Positions 43,031 to 52,318 of a stretch of DNA of 64,000 bases are shown piece after piece (the first letter of the stretch is position 1; each line of letters begins with the position of its first letter). The notes below the pieces were generated by a model. That model was given only the letters and a program-made list of their open reading frames with translations. It made no database searches and was not told the DNA's origin. The stretch lies in contig JAOSKI010000001.1 of NCBI GenBank assembly GCA_027493675.1, positions 372,001 to 436,000 on the forward strand. Reading direction: 5' to 3'. This DNA is from Microthrixaceae bacterium. GTDB taxonomy: Bacteria > Actinomycetota > Acidimicrobiia > Acidimicrobiales > Microtrichaceae. The translations under genes and the position numbers were made by a program.

Positions 43031-45085
43031 ATGACCGTCGTTCATGAGAGAACACCACTCGAGCTCCCCTCCGGTGCCCCGACCACGCCGGCACGGCCAC
43101 TGGGTGTGTTCACGCGACCCACCGCGACGACCGGGTGGAAGTCGTGGCTCACCACTGTGGACCACAAGAGGATCGGGATCATGTACGGGGTGGCGTCGCT
43201 GACGTTCTTCCTGGTCGGGGGCTTCGAGGCGCTGCTGATCCGCACGCAGCTGGCAGTACCCGGCAACGACCTGCTCTCTGCCGACCTGTACAACCAGGTG
43301 TTCACCATGCACGGCCTGACGATGGTCTTCCTGGTGGTGATGCCGTTGCAGGCCGCGTTCGCCAACTACCTGTTGCCACTGCAGATCGGCGGCGTGACGT
43401 GGCCTTCCCCCGCATGAACGCACTGTCGCTGTGGGTGTGGTTGCTCGGTGCGATCTTCTTCAACACCTCCTGGTTCTTCGGCGGGGGGGCCAACGGTGGC
43501 TGGTTCGGCTACGCACCCAACTCGGGGGTCGCCTTCACCCCGGGTCACGGGATGGATTTCTATGCGGTCGGTCTCATCATCATCGGCATCGGTTCCACGG
43601 TCTCGGCGATCAACCTGACCGTGACCGTGTTCAACATGCGCACCCCCGGCATGTCGATGATGAAGATGCCGGTGTTCACCTGGATGGCGTTCATCACCCA
43701 GGTGCTCCTGGTGTTCGCACTACCGGTCATCACCGTCGCATTGTTCCTGCTGATGTTCGACCGTCTCTTCGACGCCAACTTCTTCAACGTCGCGAAGGGA
43801 GGAGATCCGTTCCTGTGGGAGCACCTCTTCTGGATCTTCGGCCACCCCGAGGTGTACATCATGATCCTGCCCAGCTTCGGGATCGTGTCGGAGGTGATCC
43901 CGGTGTTCAGCCGCAAGCCCATCTTCGGCTATCCGTTCATGGTGGGATCCGGCATCGCCATCGGATTCATGGGTTGGGGTGTGTGGGCTCACCACATGTT
44001 CTCCTCGGGGATGGGCCCGATCTCTGTGATGGCCTTCTCGCTGGCCACCATGTTCATCGCGGTCCCGACCGGGGTGAAGATCCTCAACTGGATGGCCACG
44101 ATGTACGGCGGGCGCCTCCGGTTCACCACCGCGATGCTGTTCTCGATCGGCCTCGTGGCGATGTTCACCATCGGTGGGCTCTCCGGGGTCACCCACGCGG
44201 TCGCCCCGGCCGACACCCAGCAGACCGACACCTACTACATCATCGCCCACTTCCACTACGTGCTCTTCGGCGGGGCTCTGCTGGGCCTCTTCTCGGGCAT
44301 CTACTTCTGGTACCCCAAGATGTTCGGCCACTTCCTCAACGAGACGCTCGGCAAGTGGAACTTCTGGGTCATGATGATCGGGTTCAACCTCACCTTCGGT
44401 CCGATGCACATGCTCGGCATGCAGGGCATGATGCGTCGCACCTGGACCTACACCGACGGCCAGGGCTTCAACGTGTGGAACCTCGTGGCCACCATCGGAG
44501 CGTTCACGCTGGCCGTGTCGATCCTGATCTTCATCTACAACGTCTGGTACAGCAGGCGTCAGCACCTCCGCAACCCGGTGGATCCCGGCCCCGACCCCTG
44601 GGATGCGTTCCCTCGAGTGGATGATCCCGTCACCCGCCCCTGAGTACAACTACGCGGAGACGGTCGTGGTCGAGGAGTTCGACGAGTTCTGGCACCGCAA
44701 GTACGGCCACGACGAAGAGGGCCGACTGGTCAGGATCGCGAAGACCGAGGACGTCACGCAGGCCCCGGGTGCCACCGGCATCCACCTGCCGTCGCCCTCC
44801 TACTGGCCGTTGGTGTTGGCGACTGGGCTGCCGCTGGTGGGCTACGGGCTCATCTTCAACCTGTGGTGGGCTCTACCCGGCGCCTTGATCGTGATAGTGG
44901 CGATATTCGGCTGGGTGCTGGAACCGGCCGACGATCCCGACGCCGGTCACGAGCACCACGACGAACCCGAGCCGTCCACGGATCCCCAGGCGACCGACGA
45001 ATCCGGTGATGCCTCCGAAGGCGACGCTTCGGACGCCGAGACCCTGGTCGCCGGGGTCGATGCAGAGGAGGCCCCCGTTGGCTGA
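43031..45085 (+). CDS. ctaD: Cytochrome c oxidase subunit I with C-terminal extension (frameshifted)
   Basis: Catalytic haem-copper subunit, A1 type. All ligands present: QVFTMHGLTMVFL (haem a), GHPEVYIMILPSFG (CuB His, proton-channel Glu, cross-linked Tyr), WAHHMFSSGM (CuB HH) and IIAHFHYVLFGG (haem a3 and a). Shifts near 43400 (likely one C lost in GGRDVAFPR) and 44605. The second shift joins DPWDA to RSLEWMIPSPAPEYNYAETV. The extension adds a two-helix segment, SYWPLVLATGLPLVGYGLIF, that looks like fused subunit IV, and then an acidic Asp/Glu/His-rich tail. About 684 aa versus about 560 usual. Confidence 0.94.
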
Positions 45086-45716
45086 TGTGGCGGAGATCGC
45101 GTACGAGGACATCGAGGACCTGGAGTTCCCCGACGACTCCCATGCGACGTCGACGGGGATCTCGAACCCGAAGCTGGCCATGTGGGTCTACCTGGCGTCG
45201 GACACGCTGCTGTTCGGCGGGCTCATCTCGACCTACCTGATCTACAAGAACCGCCCGGGTGAGATCCCCGGGCTCGCCGGCAGCCCCGTTCGGATCTCGG
45301 AGCTGTTCGACATCCCGTTCACGTCGATGACCACGTTCATCCTGTTGATGTCGTCGCTCACGATGGTGCTGGCGGTGACCTCCGCGATGCGCAACGACGC
45401 GACACGCATGCGATTGTGGCTGGGCACCACCGCAATGCTGGGTGCCCTGTTCATCGGCGGGCAGGTCTACGAGTTCACGGTGTTCGTCTCCGAGGGCCTC
45501 GGGTACACCGCGAACGTCTCGTCGTCCGCCTTCTACACCCTCACCGGCTTCCACGGTGTGCACGTGGCGGTCGGCATCCTCATGCTGGTGTCCATGCTGG
45601 GGATGTCGTTGCGTCGCCAGATCCATGCCGAGGCGGTCGAGGTCATCGGCCTGTACTGGCACTTCGTAGATATCGTGTGGGTCGTGATCTTCACGATCGT
45701 GTACCTGATTCCCTGA
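45078..45716 (+). CDS. ctaE: Cytochrome c oxidase subunit III
   Basis: Intact, 212 aa, five helices as in short actinobacterial subunit III. NPKLAMWVYLASDTLLFGGL, FYTLTGFHGVHVAVGILM and the C-terminal IGLYWHFVDIVWVVIFT carry the conserved His and WHFVD. TTG 45078 is chosen because GAGGAGG (45065-45071) sits 6 nt upstream; it overlaps the ctaD stop. GTG 45087 is an alternative. Confidence 0.95.
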   Translation: MADVAEIAYEDIEDLEFPDDSHATSTGISNPKLAMWVYLASDTLLFGGLISTYLIYKNRPGEIPGLAGSPVRISELFDIPFTSMTTFILLMSSLTMVLAVTSAMRNDATRMRLWLGTTAMLGALFIGGQVYEFTVFVSEGLGYTANVSSSAFYTLTGFHGVHVAVGILMLVSMLGMSLRRQIHAEAVEVIGLYWHFVDIVWVVIFTIVYLIP

Positions 45717-45724
45717 GGAGTGGC

Positions 45725-46294
45725 GTGAACCCCGACAGCGGTAGCGAACCCGGGTACTTCGGCAAGGAGGACCCGAACTCCGACGCCATCGGCGAGCCCG
45801 AGGCGCCCGACACCGTCGAACGCGGATCCGTGGCGGCACCACAGGCGACGGCTGTCATCGACGACAGCGCCGCGGATGAGAGGGCGCTCGACGACGGCCG
45901 CCACATGGGTCACCTCGACGAGGGCCACACCCACGGACCGACCGACAGCAGGTACTTCACGATCTTCTGGGTCCTGTTCGCGCTCACCGCGATGGAGGTG
46001 TCGACCTACTTCTGGGAGTCCTGGTTCGGCGAGGGCGACGTGGTCCGTCGCATCGGGGTGGCGGTGCTCCTCACCATCATGGTGGTCAAGTTCGCCCTCA
46101 TCACAGGCTTCTTCATGCACCTGCGGTTCGATGCCGCGTTGCTCAAGCGGGTGTTCGTGTTCGGGTTGCTGGTGGCGTTGGTGATCTACCTGGTGGCGAT
46201 GACCTCGATGAACATCTGGACCGACAACGGCAACCCCTGGTTCAACGACGTTCCGCCGCAGATCACGACCACCACGGTGTCCGAAGGGGGCTGA
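45725..46294 (+). CDS. Prokaryotic cytochrome c oxidase subunit IV-type protein
   Basis: Intact, 189 aa. A long acidic, disordered N-terminus with a His cluster (HMGHLDEGHTHG) precedes three helices: FTIFWVLFALTAMEVSTYFW, VAVLLTIMVVKFALITGFFMH and VFGLLVALVIYLVAM. The KFALITGFFMHLRFD stretch is typical of the caa3/quinol oxidase subunit IV family. GTG 45725 follows GAGGAG by 4 nt. It ends the oxidase cluster. Confidence 0.85.
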   Translation: MNPDSGSEPGYFGKEDPNSDAIGEPEAPDTVERGSVAAPQATAVIDDSAADERALDDGRHMGHLDEGHTHGPTDSRYFTIFWVLFALTAMEVSTYFWESWFGEGDVVRRIGVAVLLTIMVVKFALITGFFMHLRFDAALLKRVFVFGLLVALVIYLVAMTSMNIWTDNGNPWFNDVPPQITTTTVSEGG

Positions 46295-46297
46295 TTG

Positions 46298-46313
46298 CCC
46301 GCCCCTGGGTGGG
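46298..46313. terminator. Possible hairpin between convergent oxidase and ABC genes
   Basis: CCCGCCC (46298-46304) and GGGTGGG (46307-46313) can pair, with one G-T wobble and the innermost pair opened for a loop. It lies exactly between the stop codons of subunit IV (46294) and the ABC permease (46314). No T-tract, so weak. Confidence 0.3.
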
Positions 46314-47058
46314 TCACTGCTCCTCCCAGCGGAAGGTGGTCGCGGCCACGGTGGGCGCCAGGACCGCCCACACGACGAGCACCGGCCAGGCCCACGCGCC
46401 GATGTGAGTCCGGCCACCCAGGGAACCGGTGATCACCTCGGTCAGAGGTGCGGCCGGTAGCACCTTCGCAGCGGTCGCGATCGGGCCGGGGAGCTCTTCG
46501 AGGGGGACGACCATCCCCCGGTCAGCAACAACAGGAAGTACACGGCGTTCGCCAGCGCCAGGGTGACTGGGCCGGGGAGCGTGCCGGCCATCGCCAGGCC
46601 GAGACCACCGAACGCCGCGGTGCCCAGCAGCGCACCTGCGATGGCAGCCAACCAGCCGGCTCCCGGGAGCTCCCATCCGATCAGCCATGCTGCCGCCACG
46701 AGCACGATCCACTGCACCAACTCGGTGAGCAGCACGAGTGAGACCTTCGCGGCGATCCAACGACCTCGGCCCAGGGGAGATGCTCCGAGTCGCTTGAGCA
46801 CGCCGTAGGTCCGTTCGAACCCGGTGCCTATCCCGAGCGACACCATCGCCGTCGACATGACCGCGAGGGCGAGGACGGCCGGTGCCAGGTAGTCGATGGG
46901 TTCGTCGGTACCCGTCGGAAGCACGTCCAGGTGCGAGAAGAACACCAAGACCATCAGCGGGATCCCCAGGCTAACCAGTAGCTGCTCCCCCTGGCGTGAG
47001 GCGAGGGCGATCTCGAGTCGCAACTGGCCGAGATACGCCTTCAGGGCGGGCCCGTCAC
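46314..47058 (-). CDS. ABC-2 type transporter permease (frameshifted)
   Basis: Six-helix permease of an exporter: LLVSLGIPLMVLVFF, YLAPAVLALAVMSTAMVSLG, GFERTYGVLKRLGASPLGRG (cytoplasmic loop typical of ABC-2), LVQWIVLVAAAWLIGW, GLAMAGTLPGPVTLALAN and the C-terminal VLVVWAVLAPTVAATTFRW. A shift near 46515 separates YFLLLLTGG from GMVVPLEELPG. GTG 47058 overlaps the ATPase stop as GTGA, but one base must be restored in the following GGGCCCGCCC to stay in frame. As given, the ATPase and permease read as one fused frame. About 248 aa. Confidence 0.78.
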
Positions 47059-48109
47059 CGGGGCGGTGGCGCGGCCGTCGCAGTGAGGGGCGTGGCCTCG
47101 GGAATCGCCTGCGGGCCACATCGGGTGCACCGGTCGGTTGCCCGGTCTTTGAGCGGTCGACCCGGTCCCGTGTCACCTTCGGCGGCGTGTCCGACCCGGG
47201 CTCGGTGGTGAGGCGGCGGAAGACGTCCTCCAGGTTCTGGCGGCCGGCGCGCAGTTCCGACAGGGTGGCCCCGTTGCGTGCCAACCAGGCCGTCACATCC
47301 GCGATCAACCCGGGTGTGGGAGCTGCCCTCACCACGTACTGCCCGGGCGAGATCTCCTGAGCGGTCGCGTTCACCGCTGCGCTCAGGTCGTCGATGTCGA
47401 GGCCCGCAGGCGCGCCGAAGCGGAGGTCCTCCTCGGAGGCGTCCGCAACCAGCTCGGTGGGACTGCCCGCAGCCACCAGCCGGCCCCGGTCGACGATCAG
47501 CACCTGGTCCGCGAGCTGCTCGGCCTCGGTCAGGTCGTGGGTGGTGAGCACCACGGTGCGGCCGGCCTCGCGCTGCGAGCGCACCAGCGAGCGGATGAGG
47601 TCGCGACCCTGGAGGTCCACTCCCGCGGTGGGCTCGTCCAGGAACAGCAACTCGGGCCTGCCGATTAGCGCCAGCGCGAGCGAGAGACGCTGCTGCTCTC
47701 CACCCGAGAGGCGTCGGTACGGGGTTCGTGCCCTGTGTGTCAGCCCGACCTGCTCCAGGAGCGTCGTCGGATCCTCGGGGTCATCGAAGAACGACGCGTA
47801 CTGCGCCAGTAGCTCGGAGGGCCGAACCGCGGTCGGTATGCCCCCGCTCTGGAGCATCAGGCCGACCTTCGTGGCAAGAACGCCGCGTGAGTCGACGGGA
47901 TCGACGCCGAGCACCGATACCGTCCCCGAGGTCCGGGGGAGGTATCCCTCGAGGTGCTCCACGGTGGAGGTCTTGCCTGCTCCGTTGGGGCCCAACAGGG
48001 CCGTGATCGTGCCGCGCTCGACGGTGAAGCCGATGCCGTCCACCGCACGTACCGGTCCGCGGTCCACCACCAGATCGCTTGCGTGAACTGCCGGGTCGAC
48101 GGGGATCAC
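47055..48109 (-). CDS. ABC transporter ATP-binding protein
   Basis: DRA/NodI-type ATPase of an ABC-2 exporter; the cargo is unknown (drug, lipid or polysaccharide are typical). GTG 48109. Walker A LLGPNGAGKTSTVEHLEGYL, Q-loop LMLQSGGIP, signature RRLSGGEQQRLSLALALIGR, Walker B LLFLDEPTAGVD and H-loop LTTHDLTEAEQ. The C-terminal ~90 residues form the family's accessory domain (LEDVFRRLT). After about 47130 the frame becomes Arg/Pro-rich; shifting it gives a natural end PEATPLTATAAPPPR at 47055. The downstream permease is coupled to it. Confidence 0.9.
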
Positions 48110-48130
48110 CCGGCGACCATACCGCCGCGG

Positions 48131-48814
48131 TCACTCGATGCCGTGATCGACCGCCCAGCGGATGAGCTCGTTTCGGCGCGACAGATGCAGCTTCGCCATC
48201 GTGTTGCGCACGTGGTTCTCCACCGTCTTGGGCGAGATGAACAGCTCGTCGGCCACCTGGCGGTAGGTGTGACCTCGTGCGACCAGGCCGAGCACCTCGC
48301 GTTCCCTGGGCGACAGGGGTGCAGGCGCGGTGCCCCCGCCGACCGTGCCGCGTCCGGCCCCGTCGCCCGCTGCGGCGAGACGGCGGAACTCGCCGATCAG
48401 CAGGGCGGCGAGCTGTGGCGAGAACACCGGCTCACCTCGGGCGGCCTGGTGCAGCGCAGCGCGCAGGTCGTCTGTGCGGGTCGACTTCAACAGGTAGCCG
48501 ACCGCGCCTGCTGCGATCGTGTCGAGCAGGTCCCGCTCTGCCTCCGAGACCGTGAGGATCACCACCGGAGCGGTGTCCGCCACCGCGCGCACCACGGCGA
48601 GGCCCCCGCCACCGGGCATGTTGAGATCGCAGATCACCAGATCCGGCTCCTCGGAGCGGATCACGTCGATCGCCCCGGTGGCGTCCTCGGCCTCGCCAAC
48701 CACGGCGAAGCCCTCACCGAGGTCTGCCCGGAGCCCGCTGCGCCAGATCTGGTGATCGTCCGCGACGACCACCCGCAGCGCCCGGCCGCCGACGTCATCG
48801 ACCCGGTCGTTCAC
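48131..48814 (-). CDS. NarL/FixJ-type two-component response regulator
   Basis: Intact, 227 aa from GTG 48814, which overlaps the kinase stop (GTGA). The receiver domain has VVVADDHQIWRSGL (acidic pair), phospho-acceptor DLVICDLNMPGGGG, the switch Thr in VVILTVSE and Lys in GYLLKSTRTDDL. The C-terminal LuxR helix-turn-helix is LSPREREVLGLVARGHTYRQ with NHVRNTMAKLHLSRRNELI. The partner kinase is encoded directly upstream; the ABC exporter downstream, 21 nt away, is a plausible target. Confidence 0.94.
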   Translation of the reverse strand: MNDRVDDVGGRALRVVVADDHQIWRSGLRADLGEGFAVVGEAEDATGAIDVIRSEEPDLVICDLNMPGGGGLAVVRAVADTAPVVILTVSEAERDLLDTIAAGAVGYLLKSTRTDDLRAALHQAARGEPVFSPQLAALLIGEFRRLAAAGDGAGRGTVGGGTAPAPLSPREREVLGLVARGHTYRQVADELFISPKTVENHVRNTMAKLHLSRRNELIRWAVDHGIE

Positions 48815-49985
48815 GATCCGGGCTCCCAGGCGGACATCCCGGAGGTGGCGCCGCCTGTGGTGCAGGGGATGCGCATCTCCACCTCGGTGCCCACCCCCGG
48901 ACGTGACCTGATCTCGAGGCGCCCTCCGATCGCCTCGATGGGGACACGCATGGAGTTCTCCATACCGAGGCCGGTGGCGGTGTGCCCGGGTTCGAAACCG
49001 CATCCGTCGTCGCTAACAGAGCACACCAGGACGTCGTGGTCGACATCGAGGAACACCGTCACGGCGCCCGGCGCGCCGTGCTTCGCGGCGTTGGTGACCG
49101 CCTCGGTCACAGCACCCAGCAGGGCGTCGCGGTGGACCGGGTCCACCTCGGGCGACCCGACGGTCACGATGTCCACGGCTACGCCGTGACCGGCTCCGAT
49201 CCGATCGGCCATGGCGTGGAGTCCCTCGACGAGGTCCGTATCGGGGTCGCGTTCGGCTTCGCCGCGGATCCAGCGACGCAGATCGCGGTCCTGGGCGGCG
49301 GCCAGAGCGACCAGGTCGGCGTCGTCGCTCCGCCTCTGGATCACCGCCAGGGTCTGGAGCACCCCGTCGTGCAGGGTCCGCGCGATGCGTTCCCGCGCCC
49401 GTGCCTCGGCAAGATCGTCCTCGGCTCTGCGCAGGCGGTCGAGGATCGCCCCGATGCTGCTCCCGCCACGCCCAGGAGGACCACCGCGGACAGCGTGGCG
49501 AGGATCCGGCCGTCGAAGCCCTCGGTGGCACCGAGCGAGACTGCGTTCACCAGGCCGAGTCCCATTCCCGCAGCCAGGCCGCCCACCGCCCCGTAGCGGA
49601 GGCCGGCTCCGATGACGGGCGCGAGCTGCCACATCGCACCGAAGCGCAGTGGGTGGTCGCCGTCGTAGGTGATCCACTCGGTCGCCACCACCACCGCTCC
49701 GAAGGCCATGTCGATCACCTGGGCGCTCGGGGTGAGCAGGAACCTCGGTGTCCTGCGGGCCAGCACCGCGGTGAGGATGGACCACGCGAGCAGTGGACCC
49801 AGCACACCGAACGCGACCGAAGGGCGCACCAGCACCCCGGATCGTGCGTCGATGAGGGCCACCACCACTGCCCAGGTGGCGGTGACGACTCGGTAAAGGC
49901 CCAGTCCGAACAGCGCGCCGCGGTCGGTGGGTGACGGGGGCCTCCGGGGTCGGGCGGCGACCTTTCGCACGCGGTGCACTGTCAC
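48811..49985 (-). CDS. Sensor histidine kinase, HisKA_3 type (frameshifted)
   Basis: The N-terminal half has five or six helices (LFGLGLYRVVTATWAVVVAL, LLAWSILTAVLA, LAAGMGLGLVNAVSL, LATLSAVVLLGVAG). A coiled region DRLRRAEDDLAEARARERIA leads to the phospho-acceptor helix ARTLHDGVLQTLAVIQRR. The HATPase domain has VTEAVTNAAKHG (N-box), VSDDGCGFEPG and GLGMENSM. A shift near 49455 joins sensor and catalytic parts. About 391 aa. The signal is unknown; there is no extracellular domain of note. Confidence 0.88.
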
Positions 49986-49988
49986 AAT

Positions 49989-50894
49989 CTACCGGTGCGT
50001 GCTCCAGCGCCGGCCGCCCGGGGTGGCGCTCGGAAGTGGCGTGTTCGCGATCAGCCGGCGCCAACCGGCCAGTTGGACCCGCAACGCTCCCGGCGTGGTG
50101 CTGTCGGGAGTTGCGATCCACGGGTCCCTGACCGCCGGGTCCGTGTCGGGTCGGTACCAGGTGCCCGCGAACCGGTCCCAGACGGTGAACACCGGGCCCA
50201 GGTTCGTCTCGGCCCCTTCGGGGTCGTGATGCAGGCGGTGCGCTTCGGGCGTCATCACGATCGCAGTCAACCATCGGGGCGCTATCGGGAGGATGCTCGA
50301 GTGCTGGACCGCCTGCATCGCGCTCGATACCGCCAGGCATCCCAGGATCACCTCAAGAGGGAACCCGGCCAGGGCGATCAGCGGATGGTGCAGGAGCCCG
50401 TGCCAGGGCATCCAGGTGAGGCGCAGCGCCAACGAGGCGTTGTAGAGCGATCCGCTGTGGTGGGCGGAGTGGGCCGCCCACCCGAAGCGGGTGCGGTGCC
50501 CGATGACGTGGTAGATCCAGCCCGAGAAGTCCCACGCCACGAAGGCGCACAGCGCCGTGAGCACCGGATGTCGCTGCCAGAAGCCCACCAACCCGGCCGG
50601 CGCGAACGCCCCGACGGACCTCCACAGTGCGGCGAACACCGCTCCGTAGGCCACGCCCACGACCAGCGCTCCGGCGACCATCCCGAGCGCCGTGCGGGCC
50701 TCACGACGCGCTGTCGCCCGCAGGTCGGGTCCCGCAGCGGTGCCCACCGGGGGACGATCCGGTGCAGTGCTGTGGATCCCCAGCATCTCCACTGCCACGA
50801 ACGCTGCGATGAAGATCCAGGTCGCCGTCGTCAACCACTGGGTGGGGCTCCAACCCTCGGTGCAACGCCTCAGCAGCTCCGACACGGCGGCCAC
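49989..50894 (-). CDS. Fatty acid hydroxylase / sterol desaturase-family protein
   Basis: Intact, 301 aa. Diiron membrane oxygenase superfamily shown by histidine clusters: YHVIGHRTRFGWAAHSAHHS, MPWHGLLHHP, MQAVQHSS and the C-terminal MTPEAHRLHHDPEGAETNLG. Hydrophobic helices at LTTATWIFIAAFVAVEML and TALCAFVAWDFSGWIYHV. Bacterial members hydroxylate or desaturate lipids, carotenoids or hopanoids; the substrate cannot be assigned. It is divergent in role from the flanking kinase and membrane proteins, and the spacing to neighbours is only a few bases. Confidence 0.88.
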   Translation of the reverse strand: MAAVSELLRRCTEGWSPTQWLTTATWIFIAAFVAVEMLGIHSTAPDRPPVGTAAGPDLRATARREARTALGMVAGALVVGVAYGAVFAALWRSVGAFAPAGLVGFWQRHPVLTALCAFVAWDFSGWIYHVIGHRTRFGWAAHSAHHSGSLYNASLALRLTWMPWHGLLHHPLIALAGFPLEVILGCLAVSSAMQAVQHSSILPIAPRWLTAIVMTPEAHRLHHDPEGAETNLGPVFTVWDRFAGTWYRPDTDPAVRDPWIATPDSTTPGALRVQLAGWRRLIANTPLPSATPGGRRWSTHR

Positions 50895-50895
50895 C

Positions 50896-51414
50896 TCAGG
50901 GCCTCCCGTCGATGCGGCGGGTCACTTCGGCGCCCAGCGCGCCCAGCAGCGGAGCAGCGAGTAGGCCAACGAACCACACCCACGGGAGTGCCAGGATCAG
51001 AGCGATCGACACCGCTGTGCACAGCACCCACAGCCAGACCGCGATCGGGCGCCGGCCGCTGCGTCCGACGCGGTGTGGTGTCATGCCCGGGTCGTACGGG
51101 ACGGCGGGGATCTCATCGGGAGGTGGTGGAGGGCCGATCGGAGCCCGTGACCCCAGGGGCGCCGGCCCGCCGGCCACCTCGGTGGTGTTGCGTTGCCTGA
51201 AGCGTGTCGCGAGGTGGGCGCCCAGGTACACGAGTGCTGCGAGTCCTGCGATCCCCAGGATCGCGAGCACCAACAGCACCAGCATGCCGATGAGCAGCGC
51301 CTCGCCGGATATGGCGACTGACTCGGCGAAGATCGTGGGACGGATCGGACTCCGTCCCACGATCTCCATCGGGCCCTCGACGACGACTCCGGGCATGTCC
51401 TCAGTGAACCTCAT
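50896..51414 (-). CDS. Hypothetical membrane protein, three helices
   Basis: Intact, 172 aa. After a ~35-residue extracytoplasmic start comes a strong helix, LLIGMLVLLVLAILGIAGLAALVYL, then a Pro-rich cytoplasmic linker (GPPPPPDEIPAVPYDPG) and a C-terminal helical hairpin, VWLWVLCTAVSIALILALPWV plus FVGLLAAPLLGALG. No family recognised. The ATG 51414 overlaps the end of the upstream gene, so the two are probably co-translated. Confidence 0.7.
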   Translation of the reverse strand: MRFTEDMPGVVVEGPMEIVGRSPIRPTIFAESVAISGEALLIGMLVLLVLAILGIAGLAALVYLGAHLATRFRQRNTTEVAGGPAPLGSRAPIGPPPPPDEIPAVPYDPGMTPHRVGRSGRRPIAVWLWVLCTAVSIALILALPWVWFVGLLAAPLLGALGAEVTRRIDGRP

Positions 51415-52108
51415 GGAACATGCCCCTGGTGTATCCGCCTCGTCCGGTCTCCGCGGTCCCGCCAGAGCGGTCGTCCGATCCCGGAGCGCCCTTCCCGCCC
51501 GCGCCGTCGCCGAGGCCGCGGATGAGCACGTTGGAGCGGCGCCACTCGATGAGAGCCCAGGCGAACAGGGGCACCGAGACGGCCATCGAGACGATCACCT
51601 GCGGGAGCGACGCAGGCGTGAGCTCGTATCCGGTCACGCCGACGAGCGCTGCGACGGCCTCGAAGACGTAGGTCAGGAGCCGGCCCATGCCCACCACGGC
51701 GGTGGCCCCGGCGAGCGTCCCGAACAGCGCCCGGCGGGTCGGTGACCAGACGGCGTGGGCACTGCGTGCCTCGACGTCCCTGGCGAAGTGCCCCGAGACC
51801 AGTGCGAGCGGCAGGGCCACCAGCGCGATCGTGATCCAGGTGGCCAGCGCCAAGGCCGAGCGGTGATCCTCTGGGATCATCGCCAGGTGAAGCGCCGAGG
51901 CCGTCGCGAGGGCCGCGAACCCCGCCGAGAAGGTCAGGGTCCAGTAGAGAAGGGCGTGGTGATCGGTGCGCCGCAGCGACCGGAGAGCGGCCGCCGCGGC
52001 GTTGTCCGCCGACCATCCGTTCGCAACCAGCTCACGGGTGATCACCTCGGGGGTGACTCCCGCGTTGCGCCGTTCGGTCAGGAACTGTGCTGTGTCCATG
52101 TGGTTCAT
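51401..52108 (-). CDS. Membrane protein with DUF5671-like domain
   Basis: Intact, 235 aa from ATG 52108 with AGGAG 3-4 nt beyond it. The N-terminal soluble part, FLTERRNAGVTPEVITRELV..GWSADNA, resembles the short helical motif that precedes DUF5671 domains. Four helices follow: YWTLTFSAGFAALATASAL, ALATWITIALVALPLALVSG, GTLAGATAVVGMGRLLTYVF and VIVSMAVSVPLFAWALIEW. The tail is Gly/Asp-rich. Function unknown; the family name is a tentative reading. Confidence 0.62.
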   Translation of the reverse strand: MNHMDTAQFLTERRNAGVTPEVITRELVANGWSADNAAAAALRSLRRTDHHALLYWTLTFSAGFAALATASALHLAMIPEDHRSALALATWITIALVALPLALVSGHFARDVEARSAHAVWSPTRRALFGTLAGATAVVGMGRLLTYVFEAVAALVGVTGYELTPASLPQVIVSMAVSVPLFAWALIEWRRSNVLIRGLGDGAGGKGAPGSDDRSGGTAETGRGGYTRGMFHEVH

Positions 52109-52284
52109 CTGTGCTCCTATTGTCCGCTGGACTCGTGTGTCCAGGTCGACCCCACCTCGGTGGGTACCCGACGAGCGTCCTACGGCACGGGGTGCCGGGG
52201 TATCCGGCGAACCCCCCAGATCGCGCTGGGGGCACCTGGGGGTTCGGGCAGACAACGATCGGTGGGATCGGCGTGAACCCACGT

Positions 52285-52312
52285 TTGTGCCTCGACACGC
52301 CGGGACTACCGT
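52285..52312 (+). promoter_or_regulatory. serS promoter, leaderless
   Basis: -35 TTGTGC (52285-52290), 16-nt spacer, -10 TACCGT (52307-52312), then 6 nt to ATG 52319. No ribosome-binding site. No T-box-like leader fits in this arrangement. Confidence 0.5.
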
Positions 52313-52318
52313 GGCGAG

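Noticed and set aside
43431-44624. 397-aa +1 frame inside ctaD
   Set aside because: An Arg/His-rich shadow of the strongly conserved ctaD frame.
52109-52318. T-box leader for serS
   Set aside because: A -10 hexamer lies 6 nt before the ATG, leaving no room for a leader, and no T-box core was seen.
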